DNA of 64,000 nucleotides from NCBI RefSeq assembly GCF_004363245.1, contig NZ_SNYV01000011.1:1054001-1118000 (forward strand), given 5' to 3'. The notes under the pieces are model-generated. The model was given only the letters and a program-made list of their open reading frames with translations. It searched no databases and had not been told where the DNA came from. Source of the stretch: Sphingobacterium yanglingense (GTDB lineage: Bacteria; Bacteroidota; Bacteroidia; Sphingobacteriales; Sphingobacteriaceae). Shown here in pieces: positions 18,406 through 27,862 of the stretch (position 1 is its first letter; each line of letters opens with the position of its first letter). The translations under genes were made by a program, and so were the position numbers.

Positions 18406-18684
18406 ATGGCTACTAAAACAACATTCGATTTCAATAATGAAAACATTACAAGCGGTGTTCAGAACATCTTTAAAGTAATACAAGAGAGCAAACTTACAGT
18501 ATCTTCCAACGAAGGCAAACAATGGTTAAGTATTCCTTTAATATTTGGTTTGCTGATCGGTATTATCTTCCCTTTCATAGCTATCATAGCAGTGGCACTG
18601 ATTTTACTTCGTGTCATCAAGGTCACAGTCGAACGCGAGATACAAGATAATATCAATGGGCAGAAAGCACTAGATTCTAAGTAG
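18406..18684 (+). CDS. DUF4342-domain small membrane protein
   Basis: 92 residues. An N-terminal amphipathic segment (NITSGVQNIFKVIQESK) and strand are followed by a hydrophobic hairpin from about residue 43 (WLSIPLIFGLLIGIIF to VALILLRV) and a charged end. This matches DUF4342, whose function is unknown. ATG 18406 is chosen since it follows a TACCTTTG promoter element and gives the family N-terminus. Confidence 0.72.
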   Translation: MATKTTFDFNNENITSGVQNIFKVIQESKLTVSSNEGKQWLSIPLIFGLLIGIIFPFIAIIAVALILLRVIKVTVEREIQDNINGQKALDSK

Positions 18685-18843
18685 AAGGCCTGTTTACAGA
18701 CTCGGATAAGCCCATCTTTATCGAAAAGAAATAAAATTTCGTTAATTATGTGTTAATATCAACGTCTCTGTGAACCTAATGGCACATCGCTTGTCCTATG
18801 CGTGTGATATCAGTTTTGTAACGTACAACTAAATTACACACAT

Positions 18844-19227
18844 ATGAAAACGACAATTAAAATCTTGAGTCTACTGTTTATTGCAGTATTTACATTGACA
18901 TCGTGCAGTAAAGATGATGACCCCGCGGACAATGACCTATTTATCGGCAAGTATGAAGGTACAGTCTCCTTTAAAAGCACACAAGACGGCGACAGCGATG
19001 TCCCATCAACCAACGGTTCAGTGACCGTTACCAAAGTTGGTGACAGCTACTCGTTCAACTTTTCAAATGGAATTCCGACCATCAAGGATATCACCATGAA
19101 AAAAGGGGACAACAATACCATTATGTTCAGTGATAATGGAATAGGTACCATCACCGTAACGGCATCGAAACTGTCAATAGCTTTTACAAAAGACGGTAGA
19201 GGTTGGCTAGCCGACTGTAAACGTTAA
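18844..19227 (+). CDS. Small lipoprotein, lipocalin-like
   Basis: 127 residues. Lipoprotein signal peptide MKTTIKILSLLFIAVFTLTSC with Cys at 21, an Asp-rich +2 linker (SKDDDPADND) and a beta-rich body FIGKYEGTVSFKS...VTVTKVGDSYSF. Such SKDDD proteins are common outer-membrane-linked lipoproteins in Bacteroidota. Function unknown. Confidence 0.75.
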   Translation: MKTTIKILSLLFIAVFTLTSCSKDDDPADNDLFIGKYEGTVSFKSTQDGDSDVPSTNGSVTVTKVGDSYSFNFSNGIPTIKDITMKKGDNNTIMFSDNGIGTITVTASKLSIAFTKDGRGWLADCKR

Positions 19228-19260
19228 GCCATATCAAAAAAAATAAAAAAATATTTTACT

Positions 19261-19285
19261 TAGTGTAATTAATACACTATATTTG
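19261..19285 (+). promoter_or_regulatory. Palindromic operator overlapping a -7 promoter element
   Basis: TAGTGTA (19261-19267) and TACACTA (19273-19279) form a perfect 7-bp palindrome with a 5-base spacer. The -7 element TATATTTG (19278-19285) begins inside the right arm, so a repressor bound here would block it. No coding region follows on the plus strand. Confidence 0.6.
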
Positions 19286-19290
19286 TAGCA

Positions 19291-19355
19291 TCATAATTTA
19301 GGTTTATAATTGGTTATTAAAGGTTTTCATTCTCCCCGTTTGAAAACCTTTATTT
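19291..19355 (+). ncRNA. Candidate small RNA between operator-promoter and terminator
   Basis: About 60 bases between the promoter at 19278-19285 and the hairpin AAAGGTTTTCA (19319-19329) / TGAAAACCTTT (19341-19351), an 11-bp perfect stem with a pyrimidine-rich loop containing CCCCG, followed by a weak T-run. No ATG-started frame fits. Ends are estimated. Confidence 0.35.
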
Positions 19356-19450
19356 CAAACTTCAAACCTACTGATACACAAAAGTTAGAATTAGATTTTT
19401 CAAAATTATACATGTTTAATAAGTAGATTTCTGTGCGTTGGAAAGCTACA

Positions 19451-19488
19451 AAAAAGAGGAAAGCGATGTAAGTCACCTTCCTCTTTTT
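19451..19488 (-). terminator. Terminator of the porin-DASS-Sdh operon
   Basis: Perfect 11-bp stem AAAAAGAGGAA (19451-19461) with TTCCTCTTTTT (19478-19488), 22 bases after the sdhB stop on the minus strand, ending in a T-run. Confidence 0.8.
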
Positions 19489-19510
19489 ACAAATTACTCC
19501 CTTAGCCTAT

Positions 19511-20257
19511 TTACTTTCTACGAGTGAGTGCCCGGTTATATTCATAGTTCATCCGTGCGATATTCAGAACCGATATACCCTGTGGACATTCCACCTCACA
19601 TGCTTCCGTATTCGAGCAGTGTCCAAACTCCTCTGCATCCATTTGCTCGACCATCCGGATCACCCTTTCCTGCCTTTCCTCCTTCCCTTGCGGAAGCAGT
19701 ACCAGATGGTTTATTTTTGCTGATGTAAACAGCGCTGCGCTACTATTTTTACAGGTAGCAACACAGGCACCACATCCTATACAAGCCGCTGCATCAAATG
19801 CCTCTTCCGTAACCTGATGGCTAATGGGCAGTGCATGCGCATCGGGAGCCTGTCCCGTATTAGTAGATACGAACCCGCCACTGGAAATAATCCGATCAAA
19901 TGCCGAACGATCCACACGCAAGTCCCTTTTTATCGGGAAAGCCTGCGATCTAAAAGGCTCTATAAAAATAGTTTCATTGTCGGTAAAAGATCGGAGATGC
20001 AATTGGCAGGTTGTGGTATTCTGCAATGGCCCATGCGCAATACCGTTTATCATCATTCCACATTGCCCACATATCCCTTCCCTACAATCGTGATCAAATT
20101 CGACAGGCTCATCACCGGTCAGTATCAGCTTTTCATTCAAGGTATCCAACATTTCCAGGAATGACATGTGTGGATTCAGATCCTCTAAAATATAATCGAC
20201 TAATTTACCTTGTGATTCCCGGTCCTTTTGACGCCAAACTTTAAGATTTAACTTCAT
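19511..20257 (-). CDS. sdhB: Succinate dehydrogenase/fumarate reductase iron-sulfur subunit
   Basis: 248 residues. N-terminal 2Fe-2S ferredoxin domain with CREGICGQCGMMI and a later Cys (TCQLH), C-terminal 4Fe-4S/3Fe-4S domain with AACIGCGACVATCKN and CSNTEACEVECPQGI. It links the flavoprotein to the cytochrome b subunit and quinone. Last gene of the operon after sdhA. Confidence 0.95.
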   Translation of the reverse strand: MKLNLKVWRQKDRESQGKLVDYILEDLNPHMSFLEMLDTLNEKLILTGDEPVEFDHDCREGICGQCGMMINGIAHGPLQNTTTCQLHLRSFTDNETIFIEPFRSQAFPIKRDLRVDRSAFDRIISSGGFVSTNTGQAPDAHALPISHQVTEEAFDAAACIGCGACVATCKNSSAALFTSAKINHLVLLPQGKEERQERVIRMVEQMDAEEFGHCSNTEACEVECPQGISVLNIARMNYEYNRALTRRK

Positions 20258-20310
20258 ATATATAATTCCTTTCTGAGCTGTCTATTGACAGATCGGTCTG
20301 ACTTTTTATT

Positions 20311-22236
20311 TTATTTATAACTGCGCACAATAGGCTTTAATACTTCAAACTTGAGCTCTTCTTTATGAAGAACCGGATCAGCCCCAGCTCCTGCCCATTC
20401 CCAGGCCGAGATAAACTGGAACTCCTCGTCGTTGCGCATAGCCTCGCCTTCTGCTGTTTGATATTCCTCTCTGAAATGAGCACCACAGGACTCATTCCTA
20501 GTCAGTGCATCAAAGCACATCAGCTCGCCTATCTCGAGATAATCAGCTACCCGTCCCGCCTTTTCCAACTCGCTATTCATAGCCTTCGTATCCCCGGGTA
20601 TCTTGACATTTTTATAAAAGTCCTCCCTCAGCTTTCTAATCTCCGTGATAGCGCCCTTCAGCCCCGCTTCATTTCGGGCCAGCCCACAATAGTCATAGAG
20701 AATCTTGCCCAATGTCTTATGGTAATAGTCTACCGTCTTACTTCCCCCAATAGCCAAGAGCTTCTTTAGATTTTCCTCTACCGCAGCCTGCGCCTTATCA
20801 AATTCGGGATGTTGATCATCAATCTTTCCAGTGTGTATATCGCCAGACAGGTAATTGGCTACGGTGTAAGGTGCTATAAAATAACCATCTACCGAAGCCT
20901 GCAACAATGAATTGGCCCCTAACCTATTGGCCCCATGATCTGCAAAATTCGCCTCACCCAATGCAAATAACCCGGGCACCGTCGTCATCAACTCATAGTC
21001 TATCCACAGCCCACCCATAGAAAAGTGTGCAGATGGAGAGATCATCATCGGCTCTTCGTACGCATCAAACCCCGTAATCTTGCGGTACATATCAAACAGG
21101 TTACCATATTTTTCTTCAATCTTGCCCCGTCCTTGCTCTTTGATCGCTTTCGCAAAATCAAGATACACCGCATTCTTAAGCGGACCTATACCAAAACCAG
21201 CATCGATCCGTTCTTTCGCAGCTCTAGAAGAGATATCCCTTGGTGCAAGGTTTCCAAATGCAGGGTATCTTCTTTCTAAATAGTAATCCCGTTCATTTTC
21301 TGGGATATCATTCGGTTTTCTTGTTTCATCCGTTTTAGTATGCACCCATATCCGGCCATCATTACGTAACGATTCAGACATCAAGGTCAGCTTCGATTGG
21401 TAATCTCCGGACTGAGGCAAAGACGTCGGATGTATCTGTATCCAGCTCGGGCTGGCCATCAAGGCACCTTTTTTATGCGCCCGCCAGATCGCCGACCCGT
21501 TACAGCCCATAGCCAATGTCGACAGGTAATAGATCTTTCCATAGCCTCCCGTCGCCAAGATAACCGCATGCCCTGCATGTCTTTCCAAGGCTCCGGTATC
21601 GAGATTACGGACAATAATACCTCTGGCTTTGCCATCGATCATCACCAGATCCAACATCTCGTGTCTCGAGTACAGCTTGACGGTTCCTTTTCCTACCTGC
21701 CGCATCAAGGCCTGATAAGCACCCAAAAGCAACTGCTGGCCAGTCTGTCCCCGTGCGTAGAAAGTACGGCTCACCTGCACCCCACCAAAAGAGCGGTTAT
21801 TAAGGTATCCCCCATATTCGCGTCCAAAGGGCACCCCTTGCGCCACCGCCTGATCGATCAGATTCAGCGAGCATTCCGCCATACGGTACACATTCGCCTC
21901 ACGCGCTCTAAAATCTCCTCCTTTTAGCGTATCCACAAACATACGATACACACTATCACCGTCATTTTTATAATTTTTTGCCGCATTCACGCCTCCTTGA
22001 GCTGCCACGGAATGCGCCCGCCTTGGACTATCCTGAAAACAAAAAGATTTGACCTGATACCCCATCTCCGCCAGCGAAGCTGCGATCGAGCTTCCCGCCA
22101 GTCCAGTACCAACGACAATAACCTCCAATTTCTTACGGTTTGCTGGATTGACCAACTTAGCCGTTTTCTTAAAATTCTCCCATTTTTGTTCCAATAAACC
22201 TTCAGGGATCTTAGCATCTAAGTTCATTCTATTCAA
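20311..22236 (-). CDS. sdhA: Succinate dehydrogenase/fumarate reductase flavoprotein
   Basis: 641 residues, the size of the Bacteroidota/epsilon-type enzyme. FAD motif [21 protein letters not shown], the covalent-flavin His in [15 protein letters not shown], active-site region HPTSLP, and [17 protein letters not shown]. It interconverts succinate and fumarate; direction is not decided by sequence. Lies 8 bases after sdhC. Confidence 0.96.
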   Translation of the reverse strand: MNRMNLDAKIPEGLLEQKWENFKKTAKLVNPANRKKLEVIVVGTGLAGSSIAASLAEMGYQVKSFCFQDSPRRAHSVAAQGGVNAAKNYKNDGDSVYRMFVDTLKGGDFRAREANVYRMAECSLNLIDQAVAQGVPFGREYGGYLNNRSFGGVQVSRTFYARGQTGQQLLLGAYQALMRQVGKGTVKLYSRHEMLDLVMIDGKARGIIVRNLDTGALERHAGHAVILATGGYGKIYYLSTLAMGCNGSAIWRAHKKGALMASPSWIQIHPTSLPQSGDYQSKLTLMSESLRNDGRIWVHTKTDETRKPNDIPENERDYYLERRYPAFGNLAPRDISSRAAKERIDAGFGIGPLKNAVYLDFAKAIKEQGRGKIEEKYGNLFDMYRKITGFDAYEEPMMISPSAHFSMGGLWIDYELMTTVPGLFALGEANFADHGANRLGANSLLQASVDGYFIAPYTVANYLSGDIHTGKIDDQHPEFDKAQAAVEENLKKLLAIGGSKTVDYYHKTLGKILYDYCGLARNEAGLKGAITEIRKLREDFYKNVKIPGDTKAMNSELEKAGRVADYLEIGELMCFDALTRNESCGAHFREEYQTAEGEAMRNDEEFQFISAWEWAGAGADPVLHKEELKFEVLKPIVRSYK

Positions 22237-22244
22237 TCTTAAGT

Positions 22245-22901
22245 TTAACCCCTAGTGATATATACGTAAATAGGCATCAGCGCAAATCCCACACACACGA
22301 CGATAGCATACACCGTACCGATGACCTTTATCCAGCGTACATATTTGGGGTGAAATACCCCCAAAGTACGTATAGCACTATGTACACCATGTATCAAGTG
22401 ATAGCACAATGCCACCATCGACAGCACATAAATAACGACATACCACCATTCCTGAAATGTAGTGACCACCAACTGATAGAGATCTTTATTCCCATTGCCA
22501 TCTAATGGTAGTGTACCAAATTTATAGACGTACCAAAAATTCTGAAAATGGATAACCAAAAAGATCAATATAAGCGTACCCAGTACCCCCATATTACGGC
22601 TGTACCATTTACTGGCGCGCCCTCTGTTATCCTTTTGATAAGGCTTAGCGGCCTTTTTATTTTTCGAGGTAATAATCAGCGCATCTACCACATGCACGAT
22701 AATACTAAGATAAAGCACATAGGAAACCATCTTTATCAGCGCATTGCCTGATAGAAAATGAGAATACCAATTAAACTGAAGTCTAGCCTCTTCTTCGGGC
22801 AGGAACAACTGTAGATTTCCCAATAAATGTATGATTAGGAAGAAACCCAGAAACAGCCCTGTCAGACATAGAAGCATTTTACGAGATAATGTTGTCAACA
22901 T
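22245..22901 (-). CDS. sdhC: Succinate dehydrogenase cytochrome b558 subunit
   Basis: 218 residues with five membrane helices and histidines ([34 protein letters not shown]) that fit the single-subunit di-heme B-type anchor used in Bacteroidota. ATG 22901 is chosen; the longer frame begins with TTG inside the preceding gene. Anchors SdhAB in the inner membrane and reacts with menaquinone. Confidence 0.92.
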   Translation of the reverse strand: MLTTLSRKMLLCLTGLFLGFFLIIHLLGNLQLFLPEEEARLQFNWYSHFLSGNALIKMVSYVLYLSIIVHVVDALIITSKNKKAAKPYQKDNRGRASKWYSRNMGVLGTLILIFLVIHFQNFWYVYKFGTLPLDGNGNKDLYQLVVTTFQEWWYVVIYVLSMVALCYHLIHGVHSAIRTLGVFHPKYVRWIKVIGTVYAIVVCVGFALMPIYVYITRG

Positions 22902-22914
22902 CGCCTTACATATT

Positions 22915-24345
22915 TTAATAATAACCAATTACTTTCATCCATAGTCCACCTACAGCCATGTAGATCACCAATAGAAGCACCCCTATCTCTAGCCCCCGTA
23001 ACCACCAGGCTTTCAGCTCGACATAACCGCTACCAAAATATACCGGCGCAGGACCGTGTCCATAATGCGTCAATACCCCATAGATAGAGCCCATAAAACC
23101 CAGCATCATAGCCAACAGCATACCTGGAATCCCCAAGGATATCCCTACACTCAATAGCGCGGCATACATCGCTGCCACATGAGCCGTTGCACTTGCAAAA
23201 ATATAGTGACTAAAAAAGTAGACCAATACAATAACAGGGAAAGCGACCGTCCAACTCAGCCCTCCTATCTGTACCTTCACCAGATCACTGAACCAACCTA
23301 TAAAGCCAAGTTCATTGAGCGAACTGGCCATCATCACCAAAACAGCAAACCATACAATCGTATCCCAGGCTCCCTTCTCGGCCTTCACATCTTCCCAGGT
23401 CAGTACCGAGGTAAGCAACAACAGGGTCAGCCCGATAAAAGCCGTCGTCGTCGCGTCGATAGAAAGTGCACCACCAAAGATCCATAGTGCCAGTAATACG
23501 AAAAAAGCCAGCAACATCAACCATTCATTGACTTTTATCGGCCCCATCTCCTTCAGTTTCTCCGTAGCCATCTTAGGCGCATCGCCCGTCTTTTTCAACT
23601 CTGGCGGATATATTTTATACATCACCAGTGGTACGATAAAAAATGCGGCAAGCCCAGGTACAAATCCCGCTGCTGCCCAGGACATCCAGGTGATATCGAC
23701 CCCAAGATTGGCGGCAAACTTTTGACACATCGGATTACTTGCCGTCCCGGTCAAGAACATGGACGAAGTAATCAGGTTCATATAATAACTATTGAGCGTC
23801 AAGAAAGAACCCAGCTTACGATGCGTCTTCGGATCATCAGGGACAGAGCCAAAGCTCATCGCCATCGATTTCATGATGGGATATATGATCCCTCCACCAC
23901 GGGCTGTATTGCTCGGTATCGCTGGTGCCAGGCACATATCAGCCAATCCCAGTCCATAGGCCAGTCCGAGCGAACTTTTTCCAAAGATCTTGATAAACAA
24001 AAAAGCAATGCGATTTCCCAGCCCCGTTTTTATAAATCCCCGGGCAATAAAGAACGAGATACCGATCAGCCAGATCACCTTATCACCAAAGCCGCTCAGC
24101 GCTTTCACAATAGAAGCACTCGGATTGCCTGGCGCAAGCACCTGAGTCAATGCGGTAAAGCCGATGGCCATCATACACATCGTCCCCATAGGGGCTGCTT
24201 TAAGAATAATACCAAGGATAGTAGAGGCAAATATGGCAAACAGATGCCAGGCCTCGGGGGTCACTCCCTCTGGTGGAGGGATAAACCATAGTGACAAAGC
24301 GATTAAGAAGGTAATACCTATTCTTTTGATATCGATCTCTTTCAT
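22915..24345 (-). CDS. DASS-family dicarboxylate symporter
   Basis: 476 residues with about 12 hydrophobic segments. DASS/SLC13 features are seen: VTPEAWHLFAIFASTILG at the N-terminus, the substrate-site stretch TSSMFLTGTASNPMC, and the second repeat ASATAHVAAMYAALLSVG. Likely transports succinate, malate, fumarate or related acids across the inner membrane, either Na+-coupled or as an antiporter. It sits between the porin and sdhC in one operon. Confidence 0.9.
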   Translation of the reverse strand: MKEIDIKRIGITFLIALSLWFIPPPEGVTPEAWHLFAIFASTILGIILKAAPMGTMCMMAIGFTALTQVLAPGNPSASIVKALSGFGDKVIWLIGISFFIARGFIKTGLGNRIAFLFIKIFGKSSLGLAYGLGLADMCLAPAIPSNTARGGGIIYPIMKSMAMSFGSVPDDPKTHRKLGSFLTLNSYYMNLITSSMFLTGTASNPMCQKFAANLGVDITWMSWAAAGFVPGLAAFFIVPLVMYKIYPPELKKTGDAPKMATEKLKEMGPIKVNEWLMLLAFFVLLALWIFGGALSIDATTTAFIGLTLLLLTSVLTWEDVKAEKGAWDTIVWFAVLVMMASSLNELGFIGWFSDLVKVQIGGLSWTVAFPVIVLVYFFSHYIFASATAHVAAMYAALLSVGISLGIPGMLLAMMLGFMGSIYGVLTHYGHGPAPVYFGSGYVELKAWWLRGLEIGVLLLVIYMAVGGLWMKVIGYY

Positions 24346-24427
24346 AAGTAGATAATTAATACATGAGCTCGCAAGCTCGGTTTGATTTTTATGTTCCGCC
24401 TATTGACGGATTGATTTATTCAGTTCA

Positions 24428-25576
24428 TTAAAGACGACTTTGCACCTGTATGATAAATAAGTTACCATTGTGCGTAGTCGTATTAGCCAGTTGATGCTTA
24501 TAGCGATCCATCTGCATCCCCACCTGTATCCGTGCTCCGTAATCCTTCAGGAATTCGAGTCCAAGCATCGGTGTCCATGTCTGCCGGGGATTAGAATCCC
24601 TACTAAAGCTTCGATCTAAATACTCGTAACGGCAGGAAGCTTCTATAGATCCCAAGTTCTTATGCCTGATCTGATAGCGTAGATTGGGCAAAAAGTAAAA
24701 TCCCCGTACGAGGTAACTATTGATATCATTGGGTCTATCTTCCTCCGGAATAGTCTTATACAAGGCATGATTAGTAGCCTGTTTTCCTTCCAATTGCAAA
24801 TCCAGATTCCACTTGGCCGAAAACGGCACATTCCCCACAATATCCGCTCCCCATGCATACACATTCTTCTTGATCACCTCCCCTACACCACCATTCAACC
24901 CGATATTCACACCGTATTTTTTAGACAGGCCAAATACCAATCGCGTCATATACTGCTTTCCGTTATCGCTATCCGAGACCTGATTTTTACCGTTGCCATT
25001 CACGACCGATACCGCGTATTGAAAAGGCATCTTGCCGACATGCAGCGTTCCTCCGATCGAAGCCCCTATTTGGAAACTCGTCCATCCTAACTTTCCAAAT
25101 TCACTATATTGATTCGACCAGTCCAGCGACTTAATAATATCTGCCGGAATTGTCTCTTCAATACCGAACCAAGGCCTAAACTGCCCTACCGTAATCGCTG
25201 CTTTTGGGCTGAACGTATATTTCAGATACGCATTTTCCAAGACACGGCTTTTCGGGTCATTCTTAAAGTCCGCCAGATTGACCAAGGCTACAACCTCCGT
25301 CCGTTGGCTTATTTTAGCCTGCACCTGCGCACGCATATATTTCAGTGCAAACGAATTGCTGGTTCCCGAACCATCCTCATGATGCTGCCCTCCCACATCG
25401 ACATCCTCATTGGCACTCACTACATATCGAGCTTGAAAGAGTCCTTTAAACTTAAATGTTGGGTAATTTTCAAATTTCTTGCCCCAGGTACTATCCGGCA
25501 CCTGTGCATAGGCCGCTATAGGAATACCCCAGGCGATTGATAAACAAGAAACAAGGTAAATACAAGCTTTTTTCAT
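24428..25576 (-). CDS. Outer-membrane porin, OprO/OprP family
   Basis: 382 residues. Signal peptide of about 24 residues (MKKACIYLVSCLSIAWGIPI..., cleaved near AYA-QVP), then alternating amphipathic beta strands, FKGLFQARYVV near the start, and a C-terminal aromatic-rich barrel end (HNGNLFIIQVQSRL). The family includes phosphate-selective porins, but operon position with a dicarboxylate symporter and Sdh suggests uptake of organic acids here. First gene of the operon. Confidence 0.87.
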   Translation of the reverse strand: MKKACIYLVSCLSIAWGIPIAAYAQVPDSTWGKKFENYPTFKFKGLFQARYVVSANEDVDVGGQHHEDGSGTSNSFALKYMRAQVQAKISQRTEVVALVNLADFKNDPKSRVLENAYLKYTFSPKAAITVGQFRPWFGIEETIPADIIKSLDWSNQYSEFGKLGWTSFQIGASIGGTLHVGKMPFQYAVSVVNGNGKNQVSDSDNGKQYMTRLVFGLSKKYGVNIGLNGGVGEVIKKNVYAWGADIVGNVPFSAKWNLDLQLEGKQATNHALYKTIPEEDRPNDINSYLVRGFYFLPNLRYQIRHKNLGSIEASCRYEYLDRSFSRDSNPRQTWTPMLGLEFLKDYGARIQVGMQMDRYKHQLANTTTHNGNLFIIQVQSRL

Positions 25577-25668
25577 AGGCTAATGCACAGTTACAGTTTT
25601 TTACATAGTAGTTGGTTATAGTAGATACACCAATTGTCATCAAATTGTTTTAAAAAAATATTAATTAT

Positions 25669-25695
25669 AAAAAAAACCGTTACGGTATGTAACGG
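25669..25695 (-). terminator. Terminator after the FAD oxidoreductase gene
   Basis: Minus strand: CCGTTAC/GTAACGG 7-bp stem (25677-25683 with 25689-25695) with a 5-base loop, followed by eight T. A strong rho-independent terminator 33 bases after the stop at 25728. Confidence 0.9.
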
Positions 25696-25727
25696 TCGAC
25701 AAGCAGAAATAGCGCTTATGCGGGATA

Positions 25728-26933
25728 TTATCTACCAAAGGCGAATGCCTCCTGTAGGGGATGGGCCTTCCCTCTGAGCCAAAAAGAAAGCATTTGCATT
25801 CCCACCACAGAGAATGTAATCCCATTACCTCCGAATCCCAATACAAAGTAGGCCTCTTTAAAGGAGGTGTGAGTCCCGATATAAGGTAGTCCATCTTTGG
25901 TCTCCCCAAAAGTACCCGTCCATGAAAAGTCCGTATAAAATGTCCTCTTAGGAAATAGCCGTTCAAAACTCTTACTGAGTTTACCGGCCTTACGTGCCAA
26001 TAGGGCATCCCTCCTTTTAGGGTTGCTAAATTTTTCGTCCCCACCTCCTATCAATACCCGCCCATCGTCAGTACAACGCATATAGATATAAGGTGCATCT
26101 GTATTCCAAACCAATAGATTTCTAATCGGTTTACAGGCTTCTGCATCAACCTCTGAGACAATGGCATAAGTACTCAATAAGTCCACGAACCGTTCTTTGA
26201 TCATACTTTTACTTTCGTATCCAACGCAATACACCACTTTCTGCGCCTGAATCTTTGCTCCTGTACCTACTGCACAATGACTATAGCCCTTACGATGCCT
26301 AACCTTTTTGAGTTCGGTCCGGTCAAAGACCCGCAATCCCCGCTTATGATTATAAGCCAGTAATTCATGCAATAGACAGAACGCATCCACACTGGCCCCT
26401 TGCTGAGACAGAATCCCGCCATAGGTCTTTTCTAATCCAAAACGTTGGGATAGATCCTCCTTCGAAATCCATTCTACATCAAAACCAGCCGCTGCACGCG
26501 CTTCGAGTTCCTTTTTCAAACCAGCGACATCTTTCCGCTTTGCAGCGAAATACAGGGACTCTTTACGCACAAAACCAGCTTCTGAAGTTATTTCTTTGGC
26601 AATGTCTTCCAATTGGTCGATCGCACGCGAACAGGCCTTATAACTCGACACCGCCTTCTCCGCACCGATGAGCTCACACAGCTTGTACAACGGCACGTCA
26701 ATTTCATACTGCAACATAGAGGTCGTCGCAGACGAACTCCCGTAACCAATCTCCCGCTTGTCGATCAGGACAGTATCGTAGCCATCAGCAATACACTGAT
26801 GTGCAATCAACGCCCCAGTAATCCCTCCGCCCACAACCAAGATTTCGCAATCGATATCTTCTTTCAAAGAAGGATAAGAATCTAACAATCCATTTTTTAT
26901 AAGCCAAAAAGGCTCCGGTGATTTCAAATCCAT
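25728..26933 (-). CDS. FAD-dependent oxidoreductase (DAO family)
   Basis: 401 residues. N-terminal Rossmann FAD motif CEILVVGGGITGALIAHQC, then a DAO-type fold with YGSSSATTSMLQYEIDVP, and C-terminal FSWTGTFGETKDGLPYIG and FVLGFGGNGITFSVVG. The group includes glycine/D-amino acid oxidases and gamma-glutamylputrescine oxidase-like enzymes; the substrate is not clear. It lies 9 bases after a small membrane protein gene. Confidence 0.88.
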   Translation of the reverse strand: MDLKSPEPFWLIKNGLLDSYPSLKEDIDCEILVVGGGITGALIAHQCIADGYDTVLIDKREIGYGSSSATTSMLQYEIDVPLYKLCELIGAEKAVSSYKACSRAIDQLEDIAKEITSEAGFVRKESLYFAAKRKDVAGLKKELEARAAAGFDVEWISKEDLSQRFGLEKTYGGILSQQGASVDAFCLLHELLAYNHKRGLRVFDRTELKKVRHRKGYSHCAVGTGAKIQAQKVVYCVGYESKSMIKERFVDLLSTYAIVSEVDAEACKPIRNLLVWNTDAPYIYMRCTDDGRVLIGGGDEKFSNPKRRDALLARKAGKLSKSFERLFPKRTFYTDFSWTGTFGETKDGLPYIGTHTSFKEAYFVLGFGGNGITFSVVGMQMLSFWLRGKAHPLQEAFAFGR

Positions 26934-26942
26934 AAATTTTAT

Positions 26943-27113
26943 CTAATCAAAGCCAACGTCATTTTTAAAAAACATAAAATAGATAATGACCAATATAACT
27001 ACCGCAATAGCAATCGCCCACATAATCCCTTTCCCGGCCGGCTTATCATCAGGTTCATTCTTTACTACATCAGGCACCTGTCCCTCATATTCTTCTTTCT
27101 CGTTCGTTTCCAT
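26943..27113 (-). CDS. Small single-helix membrane protein (56 aa)
   Basis: A complete 57-codon frame, starting METNEKEEYEGQVPD and ending KNDVGFD-stop. The acidic N-terminus is followed by a strong hydrophobic helix (about residues 30-49, MWAIAIAVVILVIIYFMFF). The gene ends 9 bases before the FAD oxidoreductase and is probably its leader partner. A minus-strand GGGGTATT box lies at 27252-27259 upstream. Function unknown. Confidence 0.7.
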   Translation of the reverse strand: METNEKEEYEGQVPDVVKNEPDDKPAGKGIMWAIAIAVVILVIIYFMFFKNDVGFD

Positions 27114-27251
27114 AGTTTCTAGTTTTTTGTCTCAGATGAACAGCTCAAACCCTATTTTAGTTTTCCCTGTCTCCATTAGGTGCATCTACTTCGCGCTTTC
27201 CACAGTTAATACGGTACCTCAGACCGAACTTCCCCCCGTTGTCCGCCAATT

Positions 27252-27259
27252 AATACCCC
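27252..27259 (-). promoter_or_regulatory. GGGGTATT box upstream of the small protein-oxidoreductase operon
   Basis: Minus strand GGGGTATT, about 140 bases before the ATG at 27113. The same core is found upstream of two sigma-factor genes and the SDR gene in this window. Confidence 0.35.
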
Positions 27260-27325
27260 TATTCGATTAAGTCATAAACTATATGCTTATATAGCTGTCC
27301 TCTATGCAAACAAAAAAATAACGAT

Positions 27326-27793
27326 ATGGAAAACTTACATCAAGACACAGCAGACCTTTTGAATCAACTTATAGAAATCAATAACGACCGGATCGAGGGA
27401 TATGAAAAAGCGATTTCTTTATTGCCCGAAGAAGGCAACTATGGTTTACAGGATGTTTTCGAAAAATACCGAGACCAATCCATTCAGTTCAAAAATGAAC
27501 TGAAACCGCTGGTTATCCGCGAAGGCGACATGCCTACCGAAGAGACACGTACCAGTGGCAAACTATTCAGGACATGGATGGAAATCAAATCTGCCGTCGC
27601 TCCTTATACCGTGAAAGCTATACTCGAGAGCTGTGAGCGTGGAGAGGACGAATTCAAGAAAGTCTATAAAGAAGGAATAACAAAATATGGACATGCATCC
27701 CCCACAATTGTTTCGATTATCCAAAGCCAAGCGAGCCTACAGCTCGAGGCCCACGACCACATCAAAGAACTACGGGACAATATAGATATGTAG
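27326..27793 (+). CDS. DUF2383 four-helix-bundle protein (PA2169 family)
   Basis: 155 residues, nearly all helical and without Cys-rich motifs. N-terminal TADLLNQLIEINNDRIEGYEKAI and later EDEFKKVYKEGI and QLEAHDHIKELRD fit the PA2169/DUF2383 ferritin-like bundle, a stress-linked family of unknown activity. Monocistronic, closed by a strong terminator. Confidence 0.88.
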   Translation: MENLHQDTADLLNQLIEINNDRIEGYEKAISLLPEEGNYGLQDVFEKYRDQSIQFKNELKPLVIREGDMPTEETRTSGKLFRTWMEIKSAVAPYTVKAILESCERGEDEFKKVYKEGITKYGHASPTIVSIIQSQASLQLEAHDHIKELRDNIDM

Positions 27794-27819
27794 CTCTTTT
27801 TTCATACAGACAACAGCAT

Positions 27820-27862
27820 ATTACCACTTTATGGATAAACTGTAAAGTGGTAATATCTTTTT
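27820..27862. terminator. Bidirectional terminator after DUF2383 gene
   Basis: Perfect 12-bp stem ATTACCACTTTA (27820-27831) with TAAAGTGGTAAT (27843-27854), then ATCTTTTTT. It lies between the convergent DUF2383 and response-regulator genes. Confidence 0.85.

Noticed and set aside
21397..21927. 176-residue plus-strand frame antisense to sdhA
   Set aside because: Shadow of a strongly conserved gene; no family features.
23722..24291. 189-residue plus-strand frame antisense to the dicarboxylate symporter
   Set aside because: Low-complexity basic composition and full overlap with a clear transporter gene; a shadow frame.
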